This document shows, one piece after another, positions 17,443 to 26,728 of a stretch of DNA of 49,068 nucleotides. Within the stretch, counting starts at the first letter, position 1; the number at the start of each line of letters is the position of its first letter. The notes beneath the pieces were generated by a model. It was given only the letters and a program-made list of their open reading frames with translations, did not search any database and was not told the origin of the DNA. Made by a program: the position numbers and the translations under genes. The DNA comes from Cyclobacterium xiamenense (GTDB lineage Bacteria; Bacteroidota; Bacteroidia; Cytophagales; Cyclobacteriaceae), in assembly GCF_009467825.1 (NCBI RefSeq), contig NZ_WIOK01000037.1:1-49068 (forward strand), in the 5' to 3' direction.

Positions 17443-19914
17443 ATGATTGAGCCCATCGATTTCAATGCTTTTTCGGTAAATCATTCCGGAGACTACCTGC
17501 CTGGATCTGCTCCGGCCCAAATCCAGCGGGTGTCAATCGATTCGAGAAACGTGCAAAACGGCACCTCTACCCTTTTCGTTGCGCTAGAGGGAACGCGCCG
17601 CAGTGGCTGGCATTTTGCAGCCGACGCCTACCGCCAACAGGTGAGAAACTTCATACTCCCGGCGGCTGCTCAATCCCCGGAACTCCAAACCAGCCTTTCC
17701 GGGTCCAACCTGCTATTTTGCCAGGATCCCCTGCGGGCATTGCAGGACCTGGCCCAGATGAACCGACACGCGTTTAAAGGTATGGTGGTGGGCATTACAG
17801 GTAGTAATGGCAAAACCATCGTCAAGGAATGGCTGGCCCAGGTGCTTTCCGAAAATTACCGGGTTTGGAAAAGCCCCAAAAGTTACAACAGCCAACTTGG
17901 TGTTCCGCTATCTGTGTTGGGAATGGAAAGCAGCCATCAGGTGGCCCTGCTCGAAGCAGGAATCTCCCAACCCGGGGAAATGAAACGTCTGGAAGCGATC
18001 ATCCAACCCAGGCTGGGAATTTTTACCACCATCGGAACGGCCCATGACGAAAACTTTGAAAATCTGGAACAAAAAATCGCCGAAAAATGTGTGCTTTTCG
18101 CCGGTTGCCGGTTTGTCATCTACCGAAAAGATGTAGAAAAAATCAGTGGATACCTGGAACAACACTTTCCACCGGAGGTACGGATCAGTTGGTCCGAAAA
18201 ACCCGGCGCTGACTACATGCTTACGGTCAAACCGGATGGAAAAAAGGGGAGCCGAATACTATTGCTTGGAAACGACCTAAGCACGTACACCTTTACCACC
18301 ACTTTCCGGGATCCGGCTTCGTTGGAAAATATCCGCCACGTGATCGTTTCCGGGTTGGTATTGGGCATGTCGGCCCAATCCGTGCAAAGAGGGTTGGACC
18401 TGCTCCATACCGTTGACATGCGCCTTACCGCGAAGCAAGGAATAAACCGTTGCCGCATCCTGGACGATAGCTATAACAACGATCTCGCCGGTTTGGAAAT
18501 CGCCCTGGAGTTTATGAACCAGCAGGGAAAACCGGCAGGAAAAAAAGTTCTTATCCTTTCGGAAATGCTTCAGGAAGGAAAGCAATCCGTAGTCCATGAG
18601 CGCATTGCCCGGATGATAACGCACTACGGCATTGATCGTTTTGTGGGCGTAGGGAAGAACTTCGATTCCCATAAAGGGATATTCCCGGAGCAACGTGCGT
18701 TTTATCCAGATACCGATACCTTGTTAGAACGCCTGTCTGAACTCAATCTGCGGGAGGACCTGATTTTGGTTAAGGGAGCCAGGGCCTTTCACTTTGAACG
18801 CGTGGTACGGGCGCTGGAAGCCCGGGTACATGACACGGTACTGGAAATAAACCTGAACTGCCTTCGGCACAATTTTGACCACTACCGGGCACAGCTAAAA
18901 CCGGGCACAAAGGTAATGGTCATGGTGAAGGCGTTTGCCTACGGAAGTGGGTCGGCGGAGATCGCCCACCACTTGCAACAGATAGGCGCCGACTACCTCT
19001 CGGTGGCCTACCCGGACGAAGGTGTATATCTCCGCGAAAGGGGTGTGGAGTTGCCGATCATGGTGATGAATTCGGCCGTTCGCCACCTGGACCTGCTGCT
19101 TCGCTATCGGCTGGAACCGGTCGTCTACGACTTACAAACATTGAGGGAATTGGCCGATACCGCTACAGAAAACCTCTCCATCCACCTGGAGTTGGATACC
19201 GGCATGAGACGCCTGGGCATGGAGGAAATGGACCTGGAAGCTACCGTTACACTTCTACAGCAGCACCCGCACATACAGATGGCCGGCTTGTTTTCCCACC
19301 TGGCGGCAGCCGATGAAGCCGCTCACGAAGCCTTCAGCCGGCAGCAATTGGCCTTATTCGACCGGTGGAGTCGGTTCCTCATGCAACGATTGGGATGCCG
19401 ACCGCTTCGCCATGTGCTTAATTCCGCCGGCATCATTCGCTTTCCCGAATACGCCCTGGACATGGTACGGCTGGGAATCGGCCTGTTTGGTGTAGAAATC
19501 AACGGAATGGAACAAGAAAAACTACAGCCGGCAGTATCGCTGAAAACGGTGGTCTCCCAGGTTAGGAAACTTAAAAAAGGCGAAACCATCGGCTATGGCC
19601 GCAGGGGGCGCATGCATGCCGACGGGGAAATTGCCACCCTTGCCATCGGCTACGCCGACGGGTACGATCGCCGGTTTGGCAACGGCCAGGCCTACGTCCT
19701 AATCAAAGGAAATAAGGCCCGCACCATCGGCACCATTTGCATGGATATGTGCATGGTCGATGTGACAGGAATGGATGTACGCGAGGGAGATGCAGTGATG
19801 CTCTTCGGAGAGGACCCTAGCTTGCAACAACTCGCGGAATGCATCGGAACCATCCCCTACGAACTGCTGACAGGGATCGGTAGGCGTGTGAAACGGCTGT
19901 ACGTATTGGATTGA
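17443..19914 (+). CDS. Bifunctional UDP-MurNAc-tripeptide:D-Ala-D-Ala ligase / alanine racemase
   Basis: One 823-residue protein joins two cell-wall steps: the MurF half (about 1-455) adds D-Ala-D-Ala to UDP-MurNAc-tripeptide, and the Alr half (about 456-823) makes D-alanine from L-alanine. MurF shows the ATP loop GITGSNGKT (117-125) and the family's SYNS segment. Alr shows the PLP lysine K496 in VKAFAYGSG and the opposing catalytic tyrosine Y718 in IGYGRRG. Both active sites look intact. This fusion is known in Bacteroidota. The ATG at 17443 begins the first MurF strand. The gene is alone, with no other cell-wall gene beside it. Confidence 0.96.
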   Translation: MIEPIDFNAFSVNHSGDYLPGSAPAQIQRVSIDSRNVQNGTSTLFVALEGTRRSGWHFAADAYRQQVRNFILPAAAQSPELQTSLSGSNLLFCQDPLRALQDLAQMNRHAFKGMVVGITGSNGKTIVKEWLAQVLSENYRVWKSPKSYNSQLGVPLSVLGMESSHQVALLEAGISQPGEMKRLEAIIQPRLGIFTTIGTAHDENFENLEQKIAEKCVLFAGCRFVIYRKDVEKISGYLEQHFPPEVRISWSEKPGADYMLTVKPDGKKGSRILLLGNDLSTYTFTTTFRDPASLENIRHVIVSGLVLGMSAQSVQRGLDLLHTVDMRLTAKQGINRCRILDDSYNNDLAGLEIALEFMNQQGKPAGKKVLILSEMLQEGKQSVVHERIARMITHYGIDRFVGVGKNFDSHKGIFPEQRAFYPDTDTLLERLSELNLREDLILVKGARAFHFERVVRALEARVHDTVLEINLNCLRHNFDHYRAQLKPGTKVMVMVKAFAYGSGSAEIAHHLQQIGADYLSVAYPDEGVYLRERGVELPIMVMNSAVRHLDLLLRYRLEPVVYDLQTLRELADTATENLSIHLELDTGMRRLGMEEMDLEATVTLLQQHPHIQMAGLFSHLAAADEAAHEAFSRQQLALFDRWSRFLMQRLGCRPLRHVLNSAGIIRFPEYALDMVRLGIGLFGVEINGMEQEKLQPAVSLKTVVSQVRKLKKGETIGYGRRGRMHADGEIATLAIGYADGYDRRFGNGQAYVLIKGNKARTIGTICMDMCMVDVTGMDVREGDAVMLFGEDPSLQQLAECIGTIPYELLTGIGRRVKRLYVLD

Positions 19915-20071
19915 ACGGCCGGCCGATTCGCTCATTTAGTCGTGAGGAATTGGATATATTTTTGTTTATTTGTCAGGTACTTTGAAAGACGTCCCGGATT
20001 GGTCACGCTAACAATCCAAGGGCCTACTTCGAACTTGAGCCAGTCTAACCAAATCGTTGAAAAAAACCCCG

Positions 20072-20737
20072 ATGGAAGTACCCTTTACGGCTAAAAAACC
20101 AGCCTTTCTATGGATTTTGCCCCTTATCCTTACGAGCTTCTTTTCTTGCGAGGATAGCCTGCTGGAAGAGGTTTTGGTGTACGACAATGATTTTGCCGAG
20201 TCCGATTTGGTGTATTTTGAAAAAGGCCGGCTCTATGATTTCAACGGTGATACGGTGCTGGGGTATTTTCACAACGAAGAGATATTGCTAAGACTACCGG
20301 ATCTTCCTTCTCACAATGCGCTGAAGGTCACAATCGAATTATTGCTGCACGATAGCTGGGATGGAAATCCGGACAACATCGGTGGCCCGGATTTCTGGTA
20401 CATGAATTTGGATGGTACACAAGTGCTGCGTACCACCTTTTCAAACAGCCCTTGCGAATCCACCTACTGCCTGTACCAATCTTATCCGGATGCGTATCCC
20501 CGGTTTTATGAGCCAAAAACCGGGGCCGTGACTACCGATCTTCCCGGTCGCTGTCAATACAGTACCACGCCAGGCTGGACCAGCAGGTACCAAATTACCA
20601 GAATAATTCACCACACCGAGAGCGAATTGGAACTCGTCTGTGGGGATGAGCTGAAACAAGAAAACGCACCCGACCCTGTCTGTGACGAAAGCTGGTCCAT
20701 TGCACGAATTCAGGTGAGTACCATGACTGTAAATTAA
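20072..20737 (+). CDS. Lipoprotein with TTFSN-type beta-sandwich domain, function unknown
   Basis: A 221-residue lipoprotein: the hydrophobic segment FLWILPLILTSFFSC ends in a cysteine suited to lipid attachment near residue 26. The mature part has the pattern LPSHNALKVTIELLLHDSWDGN, GPDFWYMNLDG, LRTTFSN, QSYPDAYP, a layout I recall from uncharacterised Bacteroidota surface proteins (recollection, not a search). Four or more cysteines in the second half may form disulphides. The track's TTG start at 20057 is possible, but the ATG at 20072 is preferred. It ends seven bases before the Wzi-family gene, so the two are one operon, and it may work with capsule attachment. Confidence 0.65.
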   Translation: MEVPFTAKKPAFLWILPLILTSFFSCEDSLLEEVLVYDNDFAESDLVYFEKGRLYDFNGDTVLGYFHNEEILLRLPDLPSHNALKVTIELLLHDSWDGNPDNIGGPDFWYMNLDGTQVLRTTFSNSPCESTYCLYQSYPDAYPRFYEPKTGAVTTDLPGRCQYSTTPGWTSRYQITRIIHHTESELELVCGDELKQENAPDPVCDESWSIARIQVSTMTVN

Positions 20738-20744
20738 AACGCAT

Positions 20745-22457
20745 ATGAGCAACCGTCTTTCCACCCTTTTTGCGACCGCTGGTTTTATTCTGCTAAATTT
20801 ATGGGCAAGCGTTCCTGTTGCATGGGGTCAAAGTGTCAGCTTGAATCTGCCAATTTATGGGGAGTACATGCGTAGGCAGCAGTTGTTGGGTAACCTTTCC
20901 GAAAGCAGTAGTTTTATGATCCGCCCCCTGTATCCGCAGGAAGCTTTTGGCACCTCCAATGGAATGGACCTGGACGAAACGTTTACGGATGAGGACCTAT
21001 CGGAGTTTAATTTTCGTACCAAAGACAACAAAGGGCGCTTTCAAGTATTACCGGTAATGGTTCGGACGCAATTCAATGAAGGGTACGGATTTGGTATCAA
21101 CGACGGTCCCATGATCCCCAACAGGGGCATGCAATACCTGTTCAACGCCGGCTTCTATTTCGAATACGGCCCTTTGAGTATTCAACTCCAGCCGGAAGTC
21201 ATGCATGCAGGCAATCAGTATTTCCAGGGGTTTCCCCTGGACCACTGGGGTAGCACCTGGCTGCAGTATTACGAGTGGTTGAACACGGCCGATATTCCCG
21301 AGCGATTCGGTGGTTCCCCCTATACCTACCTTTCTTTGGGGCAAAGCAGCATCCGCCTAAATCTCGGGGAGGTCTCTCTGGGAGTTTCCAACGAAAACCT
21401 TTGGTGGGGTCCGGGAAGGAATGCTTCGCTGCTGATGAGTAACCACGCGCCGGGTTTTCTCCACCTAACATTGAACACCCGAAAACCGGTTCAAACGCCT
21501 TTCGGCAGCTTCGAAGGACAGCTCATAGCCGGCAGGCTCGAGGATTCGGGCTTTGCCCCCCCTCACGATAACTATGTATACGCGAACACGCCGCTGTATG
21601 TGCCCAAACGACCGCAGGAGGACTGGCGCTACCTATCCGGTCTGGTGCTTAGTTACCAACCCAAATGGCTACCGGGATTGTTTCTTGGCTTTAGTTCCGT
21701 ATCGCAAATGTACCATACCGACATGCAGCAACTGGCCGATTACCTACCGGTTTTCAATGGAGAAAAAGGACCCGAAAGTATTTCCAGACCCGATGTGGAC
21801 AAAAGAAACCAGCTGAGTGCAGGATACTTTCGATGGATAGACACCAATGGTCACTTTGAATTTTACGGGGAATACGGTTCCAATGGGAATAGCAGAACCT
21901 TGTACGACTTTCTTATCAATCCGGATAAAAACCGGGCTTTTACGCTGGGGTTTTCGAACCTGATCCCATTAAAAAGAACCGATGAGTTTTTCCAGATCGG
22001 CATGGAAATGACGCAAACGGGGCAAACGATCCGGGATGTGATTCTGGCACGCAACAGTTGGTACACGCATCCCCACGTCCGACACGGGTACACCCACAAA
22101 GGCCAGGTACTTGGCTTCGGCTACGGCCCGGGTAGCAACGTACTTTCGCTGGACGCCGCCTGGGTGAAGGGATTCAACCGCCTGGGCTTCGCCCTGGAAT
22201 ACATCAACCACAACAATGATTTTTACTACAAGCGCTTTGAGGAAATCAAAGATTGGCGCAGGAAGTACGTGGACATCGTTCCCTCATTACTTGCCGAATG
22301 GCGTTTTCAAAACCTGTTGGTTGCGGGTAAATTTCAATACGTAAACACCCTCAATTACAAATGGTACCTGGAAAATCACCCGGAAATCTATTTCGTGCCC
22401 GGATTGGACCAGCAGACCTTTGTGGCTCAGGTGGGAATTTCCTACCTTATTCGCTAG
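20745..22457 (+). CDS. Wzi-family capsule assembly outer-membrane protein
   Basis: The 570-residue protein has a signal peptide (about 1-28, ending AWGQ) and a beta-barrel rich in alternating aromatic strands. The family features are NENLWWGPGRNASLLMSNHAPGF in the middle and long strands ending with an aliphatic/aromatic C-terminus (VGISYLIR). In E. coli, Wzi binds group 1 capsule polysaccharide at the outer surface; Bacteroidota homologues are longer, as here. No other capsule synthesis gene is visible nearby apart from the glycosyltransferase 20 kb away. The 3' end overlaps the convergent M28 gene by 11 bases. Confidence 0.85.
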   Translation: MSNRLSTLFATAGFILLNLWASVPVAWGQSVSLNLPIYGEYMRRQQLLGNLSESSSFMIRPLYPQEAFGTSNGMDLDETFTDEDLSEFNFRTKDNKGRFQVLPVMVRTQFNEGYGFGINDGPMIPNRGMQYLFNAGFYFEYGPLSIQLQPEVMHAGNQYFQGFPLDHWGSTWLQYYEWLNTADIPERFGGSPYTYLSLGQSSIRLNLGEVSLGVSNENLWWGPGRNASLLMSNHAPGFLHLTLNTRKPVQTPFGSFEGQLIAGRLEDSGFAPPHDNYVYANTPLYVPKRPQEDWRYLSGLVLSYQPKWLPGLFLGFSSVSQMYHTDMQQLADYLPVFNGEKGPESISRPDVDKRNQLSAGYFRWIDTNGHFEFYGEYGSNGNSRTLYDFLINPDKNRAFTLGFSNLIPLKRTDEFFQIGMEMTQTGQTIRDVILARNSWYTHPHVRHGYTHKGQVLGFGYGPGSNVLSLDAAWVKGFNRLGFALEYINHNNDFYYKRFEEIKDWRRKYVDIVPSLLAEWRFQNLLVAGKFQYVNTLNYKWYLENHPEIYFVPGLDQQTFVAQVGISYLIR

Positions 22458-23349
22458 CCATTTCCTGGTCCATACCAAGGAGGGTATCCAAAATCAATTC
22501 ACAGGCAGCTACGTAAAAATCGGGCTGTATATTTTCAAAGGTATCGGTGGGTTGGTGGTAATCCTTGTGATCATCCACGCCGAAATAAATAAACGGGATA
22601 TTTCGCTCGTGAAACGGTCCGTGGTCCGATGCTTTACTCCAATCCTTTTGGCCGGCCCCTCCATCGTTTCCGAGCACCAGTCGGATGGAAGACCTTCCGG
22701 CGGCAGCCTCAAGAAAGGGGCGAAATTGCGGATAAAAACGGGTACCTACCGCATACAGGGTTCGGTCATCGCTTCTGCTGATCATGTCCATGTTGACCAC
22801 CGCTTTGACCTCTTCCAGTGGAAAAGGGAAGTCCCTGAGCAATGCCCTTGCCCCCACTAATCCTTTTTCCTCCGCATCCGTGGCCACAAAGAGAAAGGAA
22901 TTCCGGGGCAGATTTTCGGAAAAATAAGCCGCCATCTCCAGCAAGGCCGCCGTTCCCGAGGCGTTGTCATCCGCTCCGTTATAAATTGCCTCTCCCTTTT
23001 TTCCGAGATGGTCGTAGTGAGCCAGTAACAAAATAATCTCGGCCGAAGCAGATCCGGGAATAAAACCAAGGATATTTACCCCTAAGCCTTCCGCTCCTTT
23101 GGCTGCATCCAGCACAAACTCCTGACGATATCCCGGAAACTGGCTACCAAGGCCAAGGGATTCAAATCGCTCCCGGATGTATTCCCTTGCCATACGACCT
23201 CCTTCGGTCATCGGAGCCCGGCCCTCCATCGAATCCGAGGAGAGCGTGCGCATGTCGGCCAGCAGGCGACTTTGGTCAATATTCTGCCCAAAAACCAGGT
23301 AGGGAGCAGCCCAAAAAAGTAATAAAATAAGCGGGGTAATCGTTTTCAT
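22447..23349 (-). CDS. M28 family zinc aminopeptidase
   Basis: A 300-residue exported peptidase (signal peptide about 1-21). The two-zinc site of the M28 family is complete: LAHYDHLG, GADDNASGTA, DAEEKGLVG (catalytic and ligand acids), NMDMIS and the final histidine in GVDDHKDYHQPTDT. It would trim N-terminal residues from peptides in the periplasm. The length is that of a single catalytic domain without accessory PA domain. It converges on the Wzi gene with an 11-base overlap and diverges from the unrecognised secreted protein, separated by under 75 bases. Confidence 0.92.
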   Translation of the reverse strand: MKTITPLILLLFWAAPYLVFGQNIDQSRLLADMRTLSSDSMEGRAPMTEGGRMAREYIRERFESLGLGSQFPGYRQEFVLDAAKGAEGLGVNILGFIPGSASAEIILLLAHYDHLGKKGEAIYNGADDNASGTAALLEMAAYFSENLPRNSFLFVATDAEEKGLVGARALLRDFPFPLEEVKAVVNMDMISRSDDRTLYAVGTRFYPQFRPFLEAAAGRSSIRLVLGNDGGAGQKDWSKASDHGPFHERNIPFIYFGVDDHKDYHQPTDTFENIQPDFYVAACELILDTLLGMDQEMASE

Positions 23350-23420
23350 ACAGGAAGTTTTTACGTTGGCTTGTGTATATTCGTGAAAATACTAAACTTT
23401 CACTTGTAGATTTGACTTTG

Positions 23421-24413
23421 TTGACGAAATATATCTTAACGGCAGGCCTGCTTTTTTTGACCTACCTGCAAAGCATCGGCCAAAATGAGGTGGTGGAGCA
23501 GTTTTTAAGTGGAAAGTCGGTGGTATTTATTTCTGCTTCTACGAATGCAACGCCTTCCCTTTCCTGGAAAGAACTGGCCGAAGAAATCCACTCCGCTCTC
23601 ATCGCTGCCGGAGGGGATCCCATAGCCTATTACGAATTGGAAGAGGCCATCCTATCGGAAGCCATCAAAAGCACCTATGCCTCCTTTTTTTCCCAACGGT
23701 TGGTTAAAAACATCGTCTTGTTGATCCGGAAAAATGATGGGCGGTTTTTTAGTCACGTATTTCCCTTTACCGGCAATGCCAACATCATTGCTCCGGGAGA
23801 AAACTGGTCCGGCTCCTCCGAAGACCTGCAAGGAATTAAAAACCAAATCGAATCCCTGGGCAGCGGCAGAAGCAGTGAAAACTTTTTGGTAATCGAGGTG
23901 CCGGAATACCCGCCCGTTCCGGGAATGGAGAATAGCACGGCTCAAAGTGGCTACCTTCCCCGAAACCCGCTCAACCTCGACGCCTTCAAACTAGGGGTAC
24001 TGCTTACCGGCGCCTCAGGAAACGAAGGTTTTCTCACCAGTTTCCGACACGATGTCTACGGTAAGCCGGAGGAGCAGGTGGCCGCCGAACAACGGGCAGA
24101 ACGCGAAGGTATGGAGTCGGTTTTTGAGGCCAATTATCCCCACGAGGTGGTTTTCCTGACCGAAGCACGGTCCAATCAGGAACTGATTCGCGACGGAGTA
24201 CAGTTTCTTCTGATGAAACAGGAAGGCCGGGAAGCAGACCTCATGCAAAGCATGGGCCTGAACCCCGAGGCAACTGAATCGCCTGACCGGGTTGTCGTCA
24301 AGTACTACATCCGGTTTTTGGTACGAAACGAGCAATACATCGGAACGCGCTGGGACGCCGATCCGGATTGGCGGGTAGCGTTAAAATCTTTTTTGGAACA
24401 GGTGTCGTACTAA
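23421..24413 (+). CDS. Conserved secreted protein, function unknown
   Basis: No ATG is available at the 5' end; the frame opens at TTG codons (23373, 23412, 23421). I chose 23421 because it gives MTKYILTAGLLFLTYLQSIGQ, a clean signal peptide. The mature protein of about 310 residues is mixed alpha/beta with no membrane segment. Notable segments are SVVFISASTNATPSLSWKELAEE, DPIAYYELEE, PRNPLNLDAFKLG and DPDWRVALKSFLEQ. I believe similar proteins exist across Bacteroidota but know no function, and no catalytic motif stands out. It diverges from the M28 gene, and a -7-like TATATTCG near 23378 could be its promoter. Confidence 0.75.
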   Translation: MTKYILTAGLLFLTYLQSIGQNEVVEQFLSGKSVVFISASTNATPSLSWKELAEEIHSALIAAGGDPIAYYELEEAILSEAIKSTYASFFSQRLVKNIVLLIRKNDGRFFSHVFPFTGNANIIAPGENWSGSSEDLQGIKNQIESLGSGRSSENFLVIEVPEYPPVPGMENSTAQSGYLPRNPLNLDAFKLGVLLTGASGNEGFLTSFRHDVYGKPEEQVAAEQRAEREGMESVFEANYPHEVVFLTEARSNQELIRDGVQFLLMKQEGREADLMQSMGLNPEATESPDRVVVKYYIRFLVRNEQYIGTRWDADPDWRVALKSFLEQVSY

Positions 24414-24474
24414 TCGCTTTTGGGGTTTCCATCCGCGCTCCAGGAGATACCGGCCGTGTACACGGTACAATGAT

Positions 24475-25734
24475 TCAGCTTTCAAATAAGGCATTCGGTT
24501 GGTTCCAATGGATCTTCGCAACGTACACGCTTCCATCGCTGCCGTGTTTTTCCACGCCCTCCGGCTGCATCCACTCTGCCACCGTCACCCATGTTTCCGA
24601 GGGGCTGACCTCGGTCACGCCAAAATTACCCAAGCGGGCGCCCCTTTCCGGCACCAGGATACGTTCCGTATGCCGTACCACCACCAAGCGCTCGGGGTCT
24701 ACCTCAGCTATAAACAAGGGAGCCCGGTGCCGGAATACGTGATCGTTCCCTGCACCCCTGCGGGTATAGACCAAGAACAATCCATCGCTGTGGCGCACCC
24801 AATGCTGCTGGGTATTGTAATTGCCCAGGTCGCTGCCGTCATCAAATTTCCAGGGCCGAATGGGCGCGAAGTGCATGCCGTCCTCGCTGGATGTGACGTA
24901 GCCCTGCAGATCGTTCCGAATGGTAAGCAGGTATTTTCCAGCAAAGTAGGTCAACGAAGGTTCGTGCAGTCCCCGGCTATCATCAGCTACCGATAGCGTA
25001 TTGCCCATTTCCCGAAAGGTAAGGTCTCTTCCGTCAAACGCACAGCGGCAAACGGCCACCTGCGAATTTTCCCCAGGCGGACTAAAATAGATGGGAAGCA
25101 AAAGGCTTCCATCGGAAAGGTCCAGGCGCTGTACGCAGCCTGCACCGGCATTCTTAAACCGCTCTTCATCCGGCATTTTCATTTTCTTCCAGGTATTCCA
25201 ACTACCTTTCTTGGTATCAAAAATGGCGTAGGCCGTGTGTCGGGGTCGGGGGTGCGTTACTTTCCATTCTGGCGTGTAGACAATGGTGTGCCCGGTACCC
25301 AACAATACGCCGGTTTTATGGTGCCATTTTGGCCAGAAATCACTGGCCGCCACCGGCCGCTCCACACCGTCAATGGTTTCCATGCGAGGTGCCAATCCTG
25401 GAGACCTTTCCGGTTGGGTCCAGGTCGCACCCCGGTCCGGGCTTTTCATCCGGTACATTCCTTTGAACACGTCACTGCCCTCCAGGTCCAGGGTACTCAG
25501 GGTCATAATCGCTTCGCCCCGGTGCGGTATCAATCCGGCACGGGGGTGTACCCAGCACTGCTTGCCATCAAACAAACGGGTGGGCACCTGCAAGTCCAGG
25601 CGATAATCTAGCGCCGGCTGCCACTTCTTCCGGCCAACCAGGGGAAGGCTCGACATACTTAATGCGGCGCCGGTGATCAGGCTGTTTCGTAAAAACGTCC
25701 TTCGACTCTCCGGTTTTTGCTTATTCCTACTCAT
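24475..25734 (-). CDS. Tat-exported sialidase/BNR-repeat family protein
   Basis: The 419 residues start with a twin-arginine signal (RRTFLRNSLITGAALSMSSLP, after about residue 10). The mature part is a six-bladed propeller of sialidase type: the Asp-box SPDRGATW is clear, and a weaker one reads SSEDGMHF. An arginine in HPRAGLIPHRGE may belong to the active site. Related Bacteroidota proteins act on glycans or have lost catalysis, so I would not call it a true sialidase. No sugar-utilisation regulator or SusCD pair is adjacent. It converges on the unknown secreted protein. Confidence 0.8.
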   Translation of the reverse strand: MSRNKQKPESRRTFLRNSLITGAALSMSSLPLVGRKKWQPALDYRLDLQVPTRLFDGKQCWVHPRAGLIPHRGEAIMTLSTLDLEGSDVFKGMYRMKSPDRGATWTQPERSPGLAPRMETIDGVERPVAASDFWPKWHHKTGVLLGTGHTIVYTPEWKVTHPRPRHTAYAIFDTKKGSWNTWKKMKMPDEERFKNAGAGCVQRLDLSDGSLLLPIYFSPPGENSQVAVCRCAFDGRDLTFREMGNTLSVADDSRGLHEPSLTYFAGKYLLTIRNDLQGYVTSSEDGMHFAPIRPWKFDDGSDLGNYNTQQHWVRHSDGLFLVYTRRGAGNDHVFRHRAPLFIAEVDPERLVVVRHTERILVPERGARLGNFGVTEVSPSETWVTVAEWMQPEGVEKHGSDGSVYVAKIHWNQPNALFES

Positions 25735-26050
25735 GGTATTGAAAGTACCAAATATTCCGGAAAAGGGCCAGGATTACGCCGCTTTACTGAAAGCTTACGA
25801 AACGCTTGGTTTTTTGTGGAGGGTAGTATTTCGCTTTTCCAGAGCTAGGCCACTTTTCCTATTGCGAAAAACCATTAGCTTCGATTGGGAGAAATCCGAC
25901 GGGAGCATTCCGAAATACGTGGATAAAAACACATCTGGTAGGGTATGATACTCTTTTTGCCAGGAAGCAAAATCGGGTGTTTTGGGCAATGCAGGTTTAT
26001 CCAAAAACATACCATCTAGTTGCAGATTCGTTTTTCGGTCGCCTCCACTT
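25735..26050 (-). other. Intergenic stretch with one weak minus-strand frame
   Basis: About 315 bases lie between the sialidase-like gene and the terminator downstream. The only frame of note is on the minus strand at 25795-26010 (71 codons, MFLDKPALPKTPDFASWQKE at its start). Its first half reads like protein, its second half does not. It could be a small unknown gene or a gene remnant. I see no clear promoter, but TACTTTCA (complement near 25742-25749) before the sialidase gene resembles a -7 box. Confidence 0.3.
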
Positions 26051-26082
26051 CAAAAAAAAAGGCATGCCCTTTGGACATGCCT
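26051..26082 (-). terminator. Rho-independent terminator of the yebC-thioredoxin unit
   Basis: On the minus strand the stem AGGCATG/CATGCCT (complement of 26076-26082 and 26060-26066) with a 9-base loop is followed by nine T residues. It lies 67 bases after the DUF6952 gene. Confidence 0.88.
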
Positions 26083-26148
26083 CACACTTCGTTTGAGCAG
26101 ATTTTACTTTGGGGTGATAAGCAACTTTTCTACTTTTTCAAAGTGCAC

Positions 26149-26406
26149 TTATTTATCAATGGAGCCAACTACACGCTTCATAAAGGCATTCATGGCCTCT
26201 TTTTTATCGGTCCCATCTTTGATCATTTGGTTAACTTCCAGTGTACCGTAAAGGTTTGAAAGCAGTTCTCCCATCACGTCCAGTTCCTCGTCTTTCAGAG
26301 AACTGATCTCGGTCATGGACTCCAAGAGTTCGATGGTTTCCACCACCCAGTCCTCGTCGTTTTCCTCAATAAATTGCAATACGTGTTTAATTATTGGTAA
26401 TCTCAT
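26149..26406 (-). CDS. DUF6952 family small acidic protein
   Basis: An 85-residue, highly acidic, all-helical protein (MRLPIIKHVLQFIEENDEDW at its start; later SSLKDEELDVMGELLSN). I recognise it as DUF6952, a small Bacteroidota family found beside a thioredoxin gene. Its ATG at 26406 lies inside the last codons of the thioredoxin gene (20-base overlap in another frame), so translation should be coupled. It has no cysteine, which excludes a redox centre of its own. A role as a binding partner or regulator of the thioredoxin is a reasonable guess from the arrangement, not a known fact. Confidence 0.85.
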   Translation of the reverse strand: MRLPIIKHVLQFIEENDEDWVVETIELLESMTEISSLKDEELDVMGELLSNLYGTLEVNQMIKDGTDKKEAMNAFMKRVVGSIDK

Positions 26407-26701
26407 CAATCAGTGTTTTTAGGACTTCTTCTTTATTGGTTTGTACCTGGTTCACGATCACTCCTTTGTTGAAAACTGCAAAGGTCGGCAAGTTACTCAC
26501 CTCGGCCAATTTTCTCGACTCAGGCAATTTTTCCGCATCTACGTACAGAAATGTAATTCCTTCGTGGGAATTGCTCAGCCTTTTCATTTTCGGCTTCATG
26601 ATCCGGCAATTGCCACACCAGGTAGCCCCATACTGAACCACTACTTTTTCGTTCTCCTGAATGATCTCCGCTAAATTATCCGTTGTTAATTCCTGTAACA
26701 T
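26387..26701 (-). CDS. Thioredoxin family protein
   Basis: The 104 residues form a single thioredoxin fold without signal peptide, hence cytoplasmic. The active site is W28-C29-G-N-C32 (CGNC rather than the usual CGPC), and the cis-proline loop reads NLPTFAVF. Asn in place of Pro between the cysteines usually shifts the redox potential, so this may serve as a specialised reductant, for instance for a peroxiredoxin. It is followed by the overlapping DUF6952 gene and preceded on the same strand by the YjjX-type NTPase gene, with its own -7 box in between. Confidence 0.9.
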   Translation of the reverse strand: MLQELTTDNLAEIIQENEKVVVQYGATWCGNCRIMKPKMKRLSNSHEGITFLYVDAEKLPESRKLAEVSNLPTFAVFNKGVIVNQVQTNKEEVLKTLIDEITNN

Positions 26702-26728
26702 ATGTTTCGTTTGATTTTAATGAAAGCG

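Noticed and set aside
24454-24465. Perfect 12-base palindrome CCGTGTACACGG between convergent genes
   Set aside because: No T run, not repeated elsewhere that I noticed, and a single palindrome of this length can be chance.
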